From: Gangjinia marincola
GTDB lineage: Bacteria; Bacteroidota; Bacteroidia; Flavobacteriales; Flavobacteriaceae
Length of the DNA stretch: 64,000 bases
Assembly: GCF_039523415.1 (NCBI RefSeq)
Contig: NZ_BAAAFG010000016.1
Coordinates: forward strand, 591,717 to 655,716
Direction of reading: 5' to 3'
Part shown: positions 53,074 through 60,974 of the stretch, one piece after another
How positions within the stretch are numbered: the first letter of the stretch is position 1
How the letters are laid out: every line of letters begins with the position of its first letter
Notes under the pieces: model-generated
What the model was told of the DNA's origin: nothing
The model's input: only the letters and a program-made list of their open reading frames with translations
Databases searched by the model: none
Position numbers and translations under genes: made by a program

Positions 53074-54369
53074 ATGATTGATATCAAGAATTTACACCAA
53101 AAATTTCTCAACAGTAGCGGAATATCTACCGACACTCGATCAATTAAACCAAATAAACTATTTTTCGCACTAAAAGGAGAGAATTTCAACGGTAATCAAT
53201 ATGCTAGGGAAGCAATAAAAAATGGAGCTACTTACGCCATCATAGATGAAACAATAGATGAAACAATAGATGAAAAAAATGATCACCTTATACTAGTAGA
53301 TGATGTTTTAAAAACCCTGCAAGAACTGGCAAGTTATCACCGTAATTATCTAGGTATCCCGGTGATCGCCCTAACCGGAAGCAACGGAAAAACAACCACA
53401 AAAGAACTCATCACCGCCTGCCTCTCTGCACAATTTAATATTACAGCTACCAAAGGAAATCTCAATAACCATATAGGTGTTCCATTGACGTTGCTGTCGA
53501 TGAACTCGTCTACTCAAATAGGCGTAGTCGAAATGGGGGCAAATCATCAAAAAGAGATTCAAGCTCTCTCTAAGATTGCACAACCGGACTATGGATTGAT
53601 CACAAATTATGGTAAAGCCCATCTTGAGGGTTTCGGCGGAATAGAAGGAGTAATAAAAGGCAAAAGTGAACTCTACGATCATCTAAGATTACATAATAAA
53701 ACGGCTTTTGTAAATGCCGATGATCGAATTCAACTGGAAAAATCAGCCGGAATAGAACGTAATACATTTGGTAGTTCAACTGCCGATTATCCAATAGACT
53801 ATTTACCAGAGACAGAATTTGCCAGTGTTAGGTTTAATGGAGTCACAATCAAAAGTAATCTCACAGGCTTTTATAATTGTTCGAACATTGCCGCGGCTTG
53901 TGCGATTGCTGCTAATTTTAACGTCTCTGTTACTGAGATAAAAAAGGCAATAGAAAATTATGTTCCTAGAAACAACAGATCCCAGATCATTAAAAAGAAC
54001 AGTGCTACTATTTTATTAGATGCTTATAATGCAAATCCCACCAGTATGAATGCTGCCTTAGAAAACTTATTTAAAGTAGCCAATTCCTATAAAATTGCAA
54101 TTCTTGGCGATATGTTTGAAGTTGGAAAAACTGCCTTAGAAGAACATCAGGCCATTGTTAATTTAGCTGAATCCGGTGACATAAATCAGCTAATTTTGAT
54201 TGGAGAAACATTTGGACAAACTAGTTCTACAGAACAAAAAACTAAACGCTTTAGTGATTATAATGAAGCCGAAGCTTTTTTGAAAGGAGTCAACTTTTCA
54301 AATACCTATTGTTTCATTAAGGCTTCACGCGGAATGGCCTTAGAACGAATCGTTGACCTCATTGAATAA
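53074..54369 (+). CDS. murF: UDP-MurNAc-tripeptide--D-Ala-D-Ala ligase MurF
   Basis: A 431-residue Mur ligase that adds D-Ala-D-Ala to the UDP-MurNAc-tripeptide, the last cytoplasmic peptide step of wall synthesis. The N-terminal domain has the STDTRSIKPNKLFFALKGENFNG motif; the P-loop is LTGSNGKTTTKEL near 105-117; GVVEMGANHQKEI and YNANPTSMNAAL complete the family set. Residues 57-68 are encoded by three copies of a 12-bp tandem repeat, giving IDETIDETIDEK. The gene starts 16 bp after the gldJ terminator. A weak GGTTCA/TGAACT hairpin with TTTTT follows the stop. Confidence 0.95.
   Translation: MIDIKNLHQKFLNSSGISTDTRSIKPNKLFFALKGENFNGNQYAREAIKNGATYAIIDETIDETIDEKNDHLILVDDVLKTLQELASYHRNYLGIPVIALTGSNGKTTTKELITACLSAQFNITATKGNLNNHIGVPLTLLSMNSSTQIGVVEMGANHQKEIQALSKIAQPDYGLITNYGKAHLEGFGGIEGVIKGKSELYDHLRLHNKTAFVNADDRIQLEKSAGIERNTFGSSTADYPIDYLPETEFASVRFNGVTIKSNLTGFYNCSNIAAACAIAANFNVSVTEIKKAIENYVPRNNRSQIIKKNSATILLDAYNANPTSMNAALENLFKVANSYKIAILGDMFEVGKTALEEHQAIVNLAESGDINQLILIGETFGQTSSTEQKTKRFSDYNEAEAFLKGVNFSNTYCFIKASRGMALERIVDLIE
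53242..53277 (+). repeat. Three tandem copies of a 12-bp unit inside murF
   Basis: The unit ATAGATGAAACA occurs twice exactly and a third time as ATAGATGAAAAA. Each unit keeps the reading frame, encoding IDET, so slippage would add or remove four residues. Confidence 0.85.
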
Positions 54370-54422
54370 AAAATGCGGTTCATATAGATTGAACTGTCTT
54401 TTTAATAAGAGGTGCGCTAGAT

Positions 54423-54526
54423 TTATTTTGCATCCAGAATCAATTCTACTTCTAATCCGCTAAACGCAAACTCTGGAATTTTCAGTTTTTCCACGATCTC
54501 AAAGCTCTGCTTTACTTGTTCCAAAA
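54423..54526 (-). pseudogene. Possible C-terminal gene remnant
   Basis: Downstream of the tRNA-Val(GAC) terminator, an open minus-strand frame of about 35 codons reads LVLEQVKQSFEIVEK and continues to FSGLEVELILDAK before a TAA at 54423-54425. The composition looks protein-like, yet there is no start codon and the frame enters the terminator hairpin. It could be a leftover gene end or chance. Confidence 0.3.
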
Positions 54527-54527
54527 C

Positions 54528-54563
54528 TAAAAATCCCGACCCATTTTGCAATGGATCGGGATT
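54528..54563 (-). terminator. Intrinsic terminator after tRNA-Val(GAC)
   Basis: On the minus strand AATCCCGATCCATT pairs with AATGGGTCGGGATT (14 bp, one T-G pair) with a four-base loop, followed by a T-run. It begins about 11 nt after the tRNA 3' end. Confidence 0.92.
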
Positions 54564-54573
54564 ATGCTTTACG

Positions 54574-54648
54574 TGAAGTGTACTGGATTCGAACCAGTGA
54601 CCCCCACCCTGTCAAGGTGGTGCTCTGAACCAACTGAGCTAACACTCC
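54574..54648 (-). tRNA. tRNA-Val (anticodon GAC)
   Basis: 75 nt. The acceptor stem GGAGTGT pairs with ACACTTC (one G-U), the D arm is GCTC/GAGC, the anticodon stem CCACC/GGTGG encloses TTGACAG with anticodon GAC, and the T arm is ACTGG-TTCGAAT-CCAGT. CCA is not encoded. The body closely resembles known tRNA-Val(GAC). It has its own promoter and terminator. Confidence 0.95.
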
Positions 54649-54658
54649 TATTACTTCA

Positions 54659-54685
54659 CAAATATACTAAACTCTATTATCTCAA
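54659..54685 (-). promoter_or_regulatory. Promoter TTG-N16-TATATTTG for tRNA-Val(GAC)
   Basis: On the minus strand TTG (54683-54685) and TATATTTG (54659-54666) are 16 bp apart, and the tRNA 5' end is 10 bp downstream of the box. Confidence 0.7.
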
Positions 54686-54707
54686 GACTCAGATATTTAC
54701 CCAAAAT

Positions 54708-54741
54708 AAAAAAATCCTCATCAAAAAAGATGAGGATTTTT
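54708..54741 (-). terminator. Intrinsic terminator after tRNA-Val(TAC)
   Basis: AAAAATCCTCATC and GATGAGGATTTTT form a perfect 13-bp stem around six bases, starting 5 nt after the tRNA 3' end, with a T-rich tail on the minus strand. T residues at the stem base on the other strand would let it work in both directions. Confidence 0.9.
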
Positions 54742-54745
54742 CTCG

Positions 54746-54820
54746 TGGGCAATGAGGGATTCGAACCCCCGACCCCCTCGGTGTAAACGAGGTGCTCTGA
54801 ACCAACTGAGCTAATTGCCC
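54746..54820 (-). tRNA. tRNA-Val (anticodon TAC)
   Basis: 75 nt. The acceptor stem GGGCAAT pairs with ATTGCCC, the D arm is GCTC/GAGC, the anticodon stem CCTCG/CGAGG encloses TTTACAC with anticodon TAC, and the T arm is GGGGG-TTCGAAT-CCCTC. CCA is not encoded. Together with the GAC tRNA it can read all four valine codons. Confidence 0.95.
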
Positions 54821-54830
54821 TAAGCGGGTG

Positions 54831-54863
54831 CAAATATAGCGTATTTTTCTATGTAGAAAAATA
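54831..54863 (-). promoter_or_regulatory. tRNA-Val(TAC) promoter box overlapping the region of an AT-rich inverted repeat
   Basis: TATATTTG on the minus strand at 54831-54838 lies 10 bp before the tRNA 5' end. Just upstream, TATTTTTCTA and TAGAAAAATA (54842-54863) form a perfect 10-bp inverted repeat with a 2-bp centre, placed where the -33/-7 spacer would be and 15 bp after the folC stop. Confidence 0.55.
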
Positions 54864-54877
54864 AATTTAAAAAAATA

Positions 54878-56095
54878 TCAAACAATTTCGGCTACCGTAA
54901 AAGTGCTGCCTCCTATGAATATAACGTCATCCTGATTCGCTTCTTTAATTGCTTCATTATATGCAATTAGAACTGAGCTGAACGCGCTACCAGCTAAGCC
55001 GTATTTTTCAGCTTCTCGCTTCAAAACCTCTGCCGCTAGTCCACGCTCTACGGTAGGTGAACAAAAATAATAAGTCGCAGTCTTTGGAAAAAGAAGTAAT
55101 AATTTTGATAAGTCTTTATCTCTTAAGGTTCCCAGAACTATATGCAAGTGTTTATAATTTTCCTGAGCCAGCTGATCCAACACCAGTGTTAAACCTTCTT
55201 GATTATGCGCTGTATCGCAAATCACCTTTGGGCGTTCTTGAAGGACATGCCATCTCCCCTTTAAACCCGTATTTGCAACTACATTTTTTAACCCTTCAGT
55301 TTTATGTTTTTCAGATATACTAAACCCTTTATCAATAAGAATCTCCAGTGTTTTTAAAACGGTTTTTTGATTCTTCTGTTGGTAAACTCCTTTTAAATCA
55401 CTTTCATAATTTGTTATATTATCTTGATCCGCAAAATAAATTGGGGATTTATCTTCTTCGGCGAAAGCCATAAACACATCTTTCGTTTCGTGCTGAGTTT
55501 CTCCAATAATTACTGGAGTCCTTGGCTTAATTATTCCGGCTTTTTCTGATGCTATTTTAGTTAATGTATCTCCTAAAAATTGCTGGTGGTCATATCCAAT
55601 ATTAGTAATTACAGAAACCATAGGGGTAATTATATTAGTGGAGTCCAGGCGACCCCCAAGACCGGTTTCGATAATAGCAATATCCACCTTTTGCTTTTGA
55701 AAATAGTTGAATGCAAGCCCCACGGTCATTTCAAAAAAAGAAAAATGATGTTGTTCAAAAAAGTCCTTGTGCTTTTCTACAAAAGATTGTACATTCTTTT
55801 TTGAAATCATCTCGCCATTAACCCGAATACGCTCTCTAAAATCCTTTAAATGAGGTGAGGTGTACAACCCAACGGTATATCCAGCCTCCTGTAAGACCGA
55901 AGCCAACATATGGCACGTAGAACCCTTACCGTTCGTCCCAGCAACGTGTATTGTTTTGAATGCAAGATGAGGATGACTTAGATGCTGATCGAGAAGCAAA
56001 CTATTAGAAAGATCTGCCTTATATGCAACTTTTCCCTTTTGTTGATACATGGGCAATTGCAAGAACAACCATGCTATGGTTTCAGGATACGTCAA
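54878..56095 (-). CDS. folC: Folylpolyglutamate synthase / dihydrofolate synthase FolC
   Basis: A 405-residue Mur-ligase-like enzyme that adds glutamate to folates and dihydropteroate. The P-loop is VAGTNGKGSTCHM near 51-63, and further motifs are YTSPHLKDFRERIRVNG, ETGLGGRLDSTN and DTAHNQEG. The start appears to be TTG at 56093-56095, because family members begin about 15 residues before the QLPMYQ segment and no ATG lies upstream before the tonB stop. It follows tonB by 4 bp. A variant of the dispersed motif is at 55457-55469. Confidence 0.93.
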   Translation of the reverse strand: MTYPETIAWLFLQLPMYQQKGKVAYKADLSNSLLLDQHLSHPHLAFKTIHVAGTNGKGSTCHMLASVLQEAGYTVGLYTSPHLKDFRERIRVNGEMISKKNVQSFVEKHKDFFEQHHFSFFEMTVGLAFNYFQKQKVDIAIIETGLGGRLDSTNIITPMVSVITNIGYDHQQFLGDTLTKIASEKAGIIKPRTPVIIGETQHETKDVFMAFAEEDKSPIYFADQDNITNYESDLKGVYQQKNQKTVLKTLEILIDKGFSISEKHKTEGLKNVVANTGLKGRWHVLQERPKVICDTAHNQEGLTLVLDQLAQENYKHLHIVLGTLRDKDLSKLLLLFPKTATYYFCSPTVERGLAAEVLKREAEKYGLAGSAFSSVLIAYNEAIKEANQDDVIFIGGSTFTVAEIV

Positions 56096-56099
56096 AGTT

Positions 56100-56963
56100 C
56101 TAATCTGAAAGTCTGAATTCGTAAATGATGGTCCCTACCTGTTTGGATGGGGCGTTTGCATCTGCATTAAATGTAGTGGCTAAAGCTGCGCGTTTTGCCG
56201 GATTGGTTAAACAGGATGCGTTATTTGTAGTTCCCTTTACTCCGGGGATAGCAAGAATCACCTTACCATTTTGATCGACCTCTATTTGAACCACTACTAT
56301 CCCTGATTCGTTGCACTCTTGAACATATTTTTTCTTGCTAAGTGCTTTTCGGCCTTTTAATCTGTAGTTTCCATCGCCATCTAAGCCAACCCCACTCCCA
56401 TAATATGATTTTGCGTTTGGATCACCATCTGGTGAACCTTTATCACCGGGTTTATTATCGTCTCCCTCGCCTCCGGAGTCTCCATCTGAGGATGCTACAC
56501 CACCGATTAGCGCATCCAGTTTTCTTTTTTTCTCGGCTTCTTCTCGTTGCTGTTTCGCAATACGCTCTGCCTCAGCTTTAGCTTCAGCCTCTGCCTTGGC
56601 TTTTTTTACGGCTTCAGCTTTACGCTCAGCTTCCTGTTTTTTCTTAAGTGCAATTGCTTCTTGAGATTCCTGGGTAACGACTTCTTCTTCTATAGCTGTT
56701 TCTTCTGGTTTGGCTTGCGCCGAAGAGGTTTTAGGAACAGATTCGGCAGGAGTCACAACTTCTTCTTGAGGAGCAGATTGAACGGATTTTTGTGGCTGAA
56801 TGTTTCCGCTACCCACCTCTGATGTTCCAAAGTTTACCGCAATTCCATTCTCCTCGGGTGGATCTAAATATGTAAACCCAAAGAATAGCAACAACAATAT
56901 AAGCACTACATGCACTGTAATTGTAATAGCCATTGATTTTCGTTGATGAATGGTCTCAAGCAT
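56100..56963 (-). CDS. TonB-like energy transducer
   Basis: A 287-residue protein with a single N-terminal membrane helix (about 15-33, VHVVLILLLLFFGFTYL), a Pro/Ala/Lys/Glu-rich periplasmic linker with a long charged helix (about 105-150, KAEAEAKAEAERIAKQQ), a Gly/Asp-rich hinge (GDSGGEGDDNKPGDKGSPDG) and a C-terminal beta domain (SGIVVVQIEVDQNGKV, IIYEFRLSD). This is the TonB/TolA layout. Together with the ExbB and ExbD genes just upstream it should energise outer-membrane receptors or act in a Tol-like envelope role. Confidence 0.88.
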   Translation of the reverse strand: MLETIHQRKSMAITITVHVVLILLLLFFGFTYLDPPEENGIAVNFGTSEVGSGNIQPQKSVQSAPQEEVVTPAESVPKTSSAQAKPEETAIEEEVVTQESQEAIALKKKQEAERKAEAVKKAKAEAEAKAEAERIAKQQREEAEKKRKLDALIGGVASSDGDSGGEGDDNKPGDKGSPDGDPNAKSYYGSGVGLDGDGNYRLKGRKALSKKKYVQECNESGIVVVQIEVDQNGKVILAIPGVKGTTNNASCLTNPAKRAALATTFNADANAPSKQVGTIIYEFRLSD

Positions 56964-57016
56964 GGGATATGTTATAACAAATGATGCGTAGCCTTACTGC
57001 ATAGAATACTATTTGA

Positions 57017-57409
57017 TTAGTCTGGACGTACGGCCAATACGACCTTGTATCGATTGCGATTTGCAATATCCATCACTCGTACCGCCTTTTCGATCGGCAC
57101 GCCCTCTTCTGCTCTTAGAATGATTGTAGGATCTTCAACACTACCTAAACGGGTGGTAAGTTTACGCTCTAAGTTAGATTCTGTCACGCGTTCTTTATTG
57201 ATATAATACTGCAAATCTTTTGTAATACTAACCGATAATGACTGAACATTGCTGGTTTTTCCTTTCGCCTTAGGCAAAATTAAATCCAGTGCTTCAGGCG
57301 TAATGACCGGCGATGTCAACATAAAGAAAACCAGTAACAAAAACACAATGTCTGTCATGGAAGACATACTAAACTCCGGACTTATCTTATTTCTACCTCT
57401 TAAATTCAT
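57017..57409 (-). CDS. ExbD/TolR family biopolymer transport protein
   Basis: A 130-residue protein with a short cytoplasmic N-terminus, one membrane helix (about 18-38, TDIVFLLLVFFMLTSP) containing the conserved membrane Asp (Asp19) and a periplasmic C-terminal domain. It forms the proton-driven motor with ExbB. Its ATG overlaps the exbB stop by 3 bases (ATGA). Confidence 0.93.
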   Translation of the reverse strand: MNLRGRNKISPEFSMSSMTDIVFLLLVFFMLTSPVITPEALDLILPKAKGKTSNVQSLSVSITKDLQYYINKERVTESNLERKLTTRLGSVEDPTIILRAEEGVPIEKAVRVMDIANRNRYKVVLAVRPD

Positions 57410-58098
57410 TTTTTAGAGGGTTCATTTAAGAGATCCAAGAAATCAACTGCAGTAGCTTCCATTTGATGAACGACCTTATCTGTTCGTACTACCAGGTGAT
57501 TGTAACCAATATAAGCAATAATCCCAACGATCAGTCCTGCTACTGTGGTGGTCATTGCGGTATAGATACCTTCTGCCAGTGATCCCATTTCGGCTTGACC
57601 GCTACTTGATGCTAACTCGTGAAATGCCACTACCATCCCTATAACAGTACCCAGAAATCCTAACATAGGTCCTGCCCCAGCAATGGTTGCTAAAACACTA
57701 ACATTTTTTTCTAGTTTATATACTTCTAGTCTTCCGGCATTTTCAATCGCGGTATTGATATCATCAAGCGGTCGACCAATATGCGATATGCCTCGTTCAG
57801 TCAATCTGGCCACAGGAGAATTTTCTTTAGCGCAACGTATTTTTGCCGCTTCAATATTTCCAGAGGATACAGAATCTTTAATTTGATTCATAAAATCCTT
57901 ATCTGTTTTTGAGGCTGCTTTTATGGCGAAGAACCGTTCAAAATAGATATAAATTGCCGTGAATAACAAGATGAATAAAATACCAATAATTATGGTTCCA
58001 CCCGTACCACCACTTAATAAAAGATCAAGTAGAGAAAGTGTTTTTTCTTCAGAAACAGGTTCTACTTCTTGTACTTCCTGAATGAAAGTTGCTAGCAT
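57406..58098 (-). CDS. MotA/TolQ/ExbB proton channel protein
   Basis: A 230-residue protein with three membrane segments (about 33-52, 120-140 and 165-190) and the ExbB/TolQ signatures: the ATIAGAGPMLGFLGTVIGMV segment near 134 and GLIVGIIAYIGYN near 190. It is the stator ring of the ExbB-ExbD motor. The gene follows nhaD by 50 bp. Confidence 0.94.
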   Translation of the reverse strand: MLATFIQEVQEVEPVSEEKTLSLLDLLLSGGTGGTIIIGILFILLFTAIYIYFERFFAIKAASKTDKDFMNQIKDSVSSGNIEAAKIRCAKENSPVARLTERGISHIGRPLDDINTAIENAGRLEVYKLEKNVSVLATIAGAGPMLGFLGTVIGMVVAFHELASSSGQAEMGSLAEGIYTAMTTTVAGLIVGIIAYIGYNHLVVRTDKVVHQMEATAVDFLDLLNEPSKK

Positions 58099-58148
58099 GA
58101 AATAATAGATTTAGTAAGAATAACGTAGTAAGTATGATTTCATTGTAA

Positions 58149-59519
58149 TCAAAACATCGCTTGTATTCCCAAAAAAGTAAATGCCCCTGCAATGAAACCA
58201 ATGAATGCAAGCCATGAAAGCTTTTTAAGGTACCAAATAAAATCTATTTTTTCCATTCCCATAGCTGCAACTCCGGCAGCAGATCCGATAATAAGCATAC
58301 TTCCACCGGTCCCTGCTGAATAAGCAATGAAATGCCATAATTCTGAATCTGTTGGCGAAACATACATCCCCATTGACGCAGCAACTAAAGGCACATTGTC
58401 AATGATCGCAGAAAGTACTCCTAACAGTAGGACAACTACATCCTGATTGGGAATGGCATTTTGAAGAACTTCTGCCAGATAGCGTAACGTCCCTACTTCT
58501 TCCCCACCAATTGTTCCAAAAACAAGAGACTCTAACGCCGCAACGGCCATCAATATTCCTAAGAAAAAGAGAATGCTAGAGATTTCTATTCGCGATAAAG
58601 CTTTATGCGCAGAGTAGAGATGCTTCCGCTCATTCGTAAAATCTTCTTCGGGATGAATATATTCAGATACCAACCATACCACTCCTAGTGCTAACATCAT
58701 ACCCATATATGGAGGTAAATGCGTAAGTGTCTTAAAAACCGGTACAGAAACTATTCCGCCCAACCCAAGAAAAAGCATAGTTTTACTGGACAACAAACGC
58801 TGTGAAACTTTATCTTCTTCAGAATTCTCCAATTCCATCTGTCCCTTAAAAATGGGAAGAAATGATGCCACCGTAAAGGGAACAACAAAACAAACAATTG
58901 ATGGAATAATCAAATATTCCATCAAACCTAATGCCGTCACTTTATTAGCAATCCACAACATAGTTGTTGTTACATCACCAATAGGAGACCAGGCACCACC
59001 GGCGTTGGCTGCAATAACAACTAAACCAGCGTACCATAATCGATCTTGCTTATTTGGAATCAGCTTTCTTAATAAAGTGATTAGAACAATAGTTGCGGTC
59101 AAATTATCAATGATGGCCGAAAGGATAAACGCCAACACGCCAATGATCCAGAGCAGTTTTCGTTTGCTTCTGGTTTTAACTGCTCCCTTTAATATTTCAA
59201 ATCCCCGATGTAAATCAATGATCTCCACTATAGTCATAGCACCTATTAGGAAGATCAGGATTTCGGCTGTTTTACCTAAGTGATGTAAAAGAGTGTTTTC
59301 AAAACCTTCCTCTGCTGCTTCACCTCCCGTAAGAAAGCTATAGACATGTTCATGCGTGTCAACTACGTTAAACCAGCCGTTTTTAAAACCCACAGCCAGC
59401 AATGCCCACATTACGGCAGACATAATCAAAGCAGGGACCGTCTTGTCTAATTTTAAAGGATGTTCTAGGGTTATTGAGAGATATCCAAGGATAAATACAA
59501 GAATAATAATCGATTCCAT
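58149..59519 (-). CDS. nhaD: NhaD-type Na+/H+ antiporter
   Basis: A 456-residue membrane protein of the NhaD branch of the ion transporter superfamily, with about 12 hydrophobic helices. Family motifs include AIIDNLTATIVLITLLRKL near 133-151, NAGGAWSPIGDVTTTMLW near 171-188, and a second inverted AIIDNVPLVAASMGMY near 365-380. These give the internal symmetry of the fold. Sodium extrusion suits a marine or saline habitat. The gene starts 13 bp after gdh. Confidence 0.93.
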   Translation of the reverse strand: MESIIILVFILGYLSITLEHPLKLDKTVPALIMSAVMWALLAVGFKNGWFNVVDTHEHVYSFLTGGEAAEEGFENTLLHHLGKTAEILIFLIGAMTIVEIIDLHRGFEILKGAVKTRSKRKLLWIIGVLAFILSAIIDNLTATIVLITLLRKLIPNKQDRLWYAGLVVIAANAGGAWSPIGDVTTTMLWIANKVTALGLMEYLIIPSIVCFVVPFTVASFLPIFKGQMELENSEEDKVSQRLLSSKTMLFLGLGGIVSVPVFKTLTHLPPYMGMMLALGVVWLVSEYIHPEEDFTNERKHLYSAHKALSRIEISSILFFLGILMAVAALESLVFGTIGGEEVGTLRYLAEVLQNAIPNQDVVVLLLGVLSAIIDNVPLVAASMGMYVSPTDSELWHFIAYSAGTGGSMLIIGSAAGVAAMGMEKIDFIWYLKKLSWLAFIGFIAGAFTFLGIQAMF

Positions 59520-59532
59520 ATGATGTTATGTA

Positions 59533-60759
59533 TTAAACAAGTTGTGTTAAGGCGATTTCAAAAGCCGATTGACTAATATGTGTTTTTTCTGGGGTTAACT
59601 CAAATATACGCTGTATAGCTGACTTAATAGTGGAGGAAGTATCCTCAAATATAGCTTCGTCTGTCATTTGAACCTTACGCTCCATAAAATACGAAAATAC
59701 GCGCGCCATTCCACAGTTTGAAATAAAATCTGGAATCAGACTTACTTTCGCATCGGTACTTTCCATAATAGATCCAAAGAAAATTTCTTTATCAGCAAAG
59801 GGTACATTGGCACCACATGAAATTACCTCGAGTCCGGTTTCAATCAATTGATCAATTTGATCTTGTGAAATCAGTCGTGATGCCGCACAGGGTAAAAAAA
59901 CTTCGGTTTCTAAGGACCAAATAGCGTCATTGATCTCTTCAAAGGAGATCATATCTGGATGATACAATTTATTTCCCTGCTTAGATAAATATAGGCCTTT
60001 AATCTCTTCAAAAGAAAATCCTTCTTCATTGATTAAGCCACCTGCATGATCAATAATCCCAACAATTTTAGCTCCCATTTGGGTAATATAATATGCCGCA
60101 GACGATCCAACATTACCAAAACCTTGAACAACTACACGCTTACCTTTTAGATTTCCACCAAAAATATCATAATAATGCCGCGCGGCTTCGGCCACCCCAA
60201 ATCCTGTGATCATATCAGCAATGGTGTACTTTCTTGAAATATCTGGAGAAAAGGCAGGGTTCTCTATGACCTTGATAACACCTTGCCTCAATTGACCAAT
60301 GCGGTTAATTTTATCAGCTTCTGTAGGCTTAAAATACCCATTAAAAACACCTTCCTGTGGATGCCAAACGCCGCATTCTTCTGTGATTGGAATTACTTCA
60401 TGAATCTCATCTACATTCAAATCTCCACCAGTGCCGTAATAACTTTTGAGCAAGGGAGAAACCGCCTTATACCAACGTTCCAGTACACCTCGTTTTCGGG
60501 GATCCTGAGGATTAAAATTTATTCCAGATTTAGCTCCGCCAATAGCAGGTCCAGAAACCGTAAACTTCACCTCCATCGTTTTTGCTAAGGATAGTACTTC
60601 ATTTTTATCCAAACCTTCACGCATCCTGGTTCCACCACCAGCAGCTCCCCCACGTAAAGAGTTGATCACGGTCCATCCCTCAGCCTCAGTTTCGGGATCA
60701 TTCCAATGAAAAACGATTTCGGGTGATTTATTTTCAAATTGGCTTAGAAGCTCTTTCAT
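59533..60759 (-). CDS. Glu/Leu/Phe/Val dehydrogenase family protein
   Basis: A 408-residue amino-acid dehydrogenase. The substrate half shows NSLRGGAAGGGTRM near 33-46 and VSGPAIGGAKSGINFNP with the catalytic-loop lysine; the NAD(P) half has VVVQGFGNVGSSAAYY near 205-220. Glutamate dehydrogenase and branched-chain amino acid dehydrogenase remain possible. The start is the ATG at 60757-60759; a longer frame opening at 60804 would place its first codon over the TATATTTG box at 60804-60811, so it is rejected. It leads the operon with nhaD, exbB, exbD, tonB and folC. Confidence 0.9.
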   Translation of the reverse strand: MKELLSQFENKSPEIVFHWNDPETEAEGWTVINSLRGGAAGGGTRMREGLDKNEVLSLAKTMEVKFTVSGPAIGGAKSGINFNPQDPRKRGVLERWYKAVSPLLKSYYGTGGDLNVDEIHEVIPITEECGVWHPQEGVFNGYFKPTEADKINRIGQLRQGVIKVIENPAFSPDISRKYTIADMITGFGVAEAARHYYDIFGGNLKGKRVVVQGFGNVGSSAAYYITQMGAKIVGIIDHAGGLINEEGFSFEEIKGLYLSKQGNKLYHPDMISFEEINDAIWSLETEVFLPCAASRLISQDQIDQLIETGLEVISCGANVPFADKEIFFGSIMESTDAKVSLIPDFISNCGMARVFSYFMERKVQMTDEAIFEDTSSTIKSAIQRIFELTPEKTHISQSAFEIALTQLV

Positions 60760-60803
60760 ATAGAAAAAAAGGTTGAAGATGTGCCACAAAAAGTACAGCA
60801 TCA

Positions 60804-60811
60804 CAAATATA
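60804..60811 (-). promoter_or_regulatory. Putative -7 box (TATATTTG) for the gdh-nhaD-exbBD-tonB-folC unit
   Basis: TATATTTG on the minus strand, 44 bp upstream of the chosen gdh ATG. A TTTTG lies about 23 bp further upstream, a little beyond the ideal spacing. Confidence 0.55.
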
Positions 60812-60910
60812 TAAAACTCCTTAGCCTATGACTTCAAAATTCAAATATTTTTGATTTGGTCCTGTTAGAATCTTCGTAGTTTAAGAATTCGCAAAAACTA
60901 GAGGCTTCCA

Positions 60911-60941
60911 TTGATAATACCCTAAGTAAAACTTATATTTG
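60911..60941 (+). promoter_or_regulatory. Promoter TTG-N20-TATATTTG for the acyl-CoA dehydrogenase gene
   Basis: TTG at 60911-60913 and TATATTTG at 60934-60941 lie 20 bp apart; the ATG at 60975 is 33 bp downstream. The box position excludes the longer reading frame beginning at 60939. Confidence 0.65.
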
Positions 60942-60974
60942 CAGCGCTTTATAACTGATAGAATATACCCAACT

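Noticed and set aside
58852..59283. 143-residue plus-strand frame opposite nhaD
   Set aside because: It is the reverse of hydrophobic NhaD helices and has no independent support.
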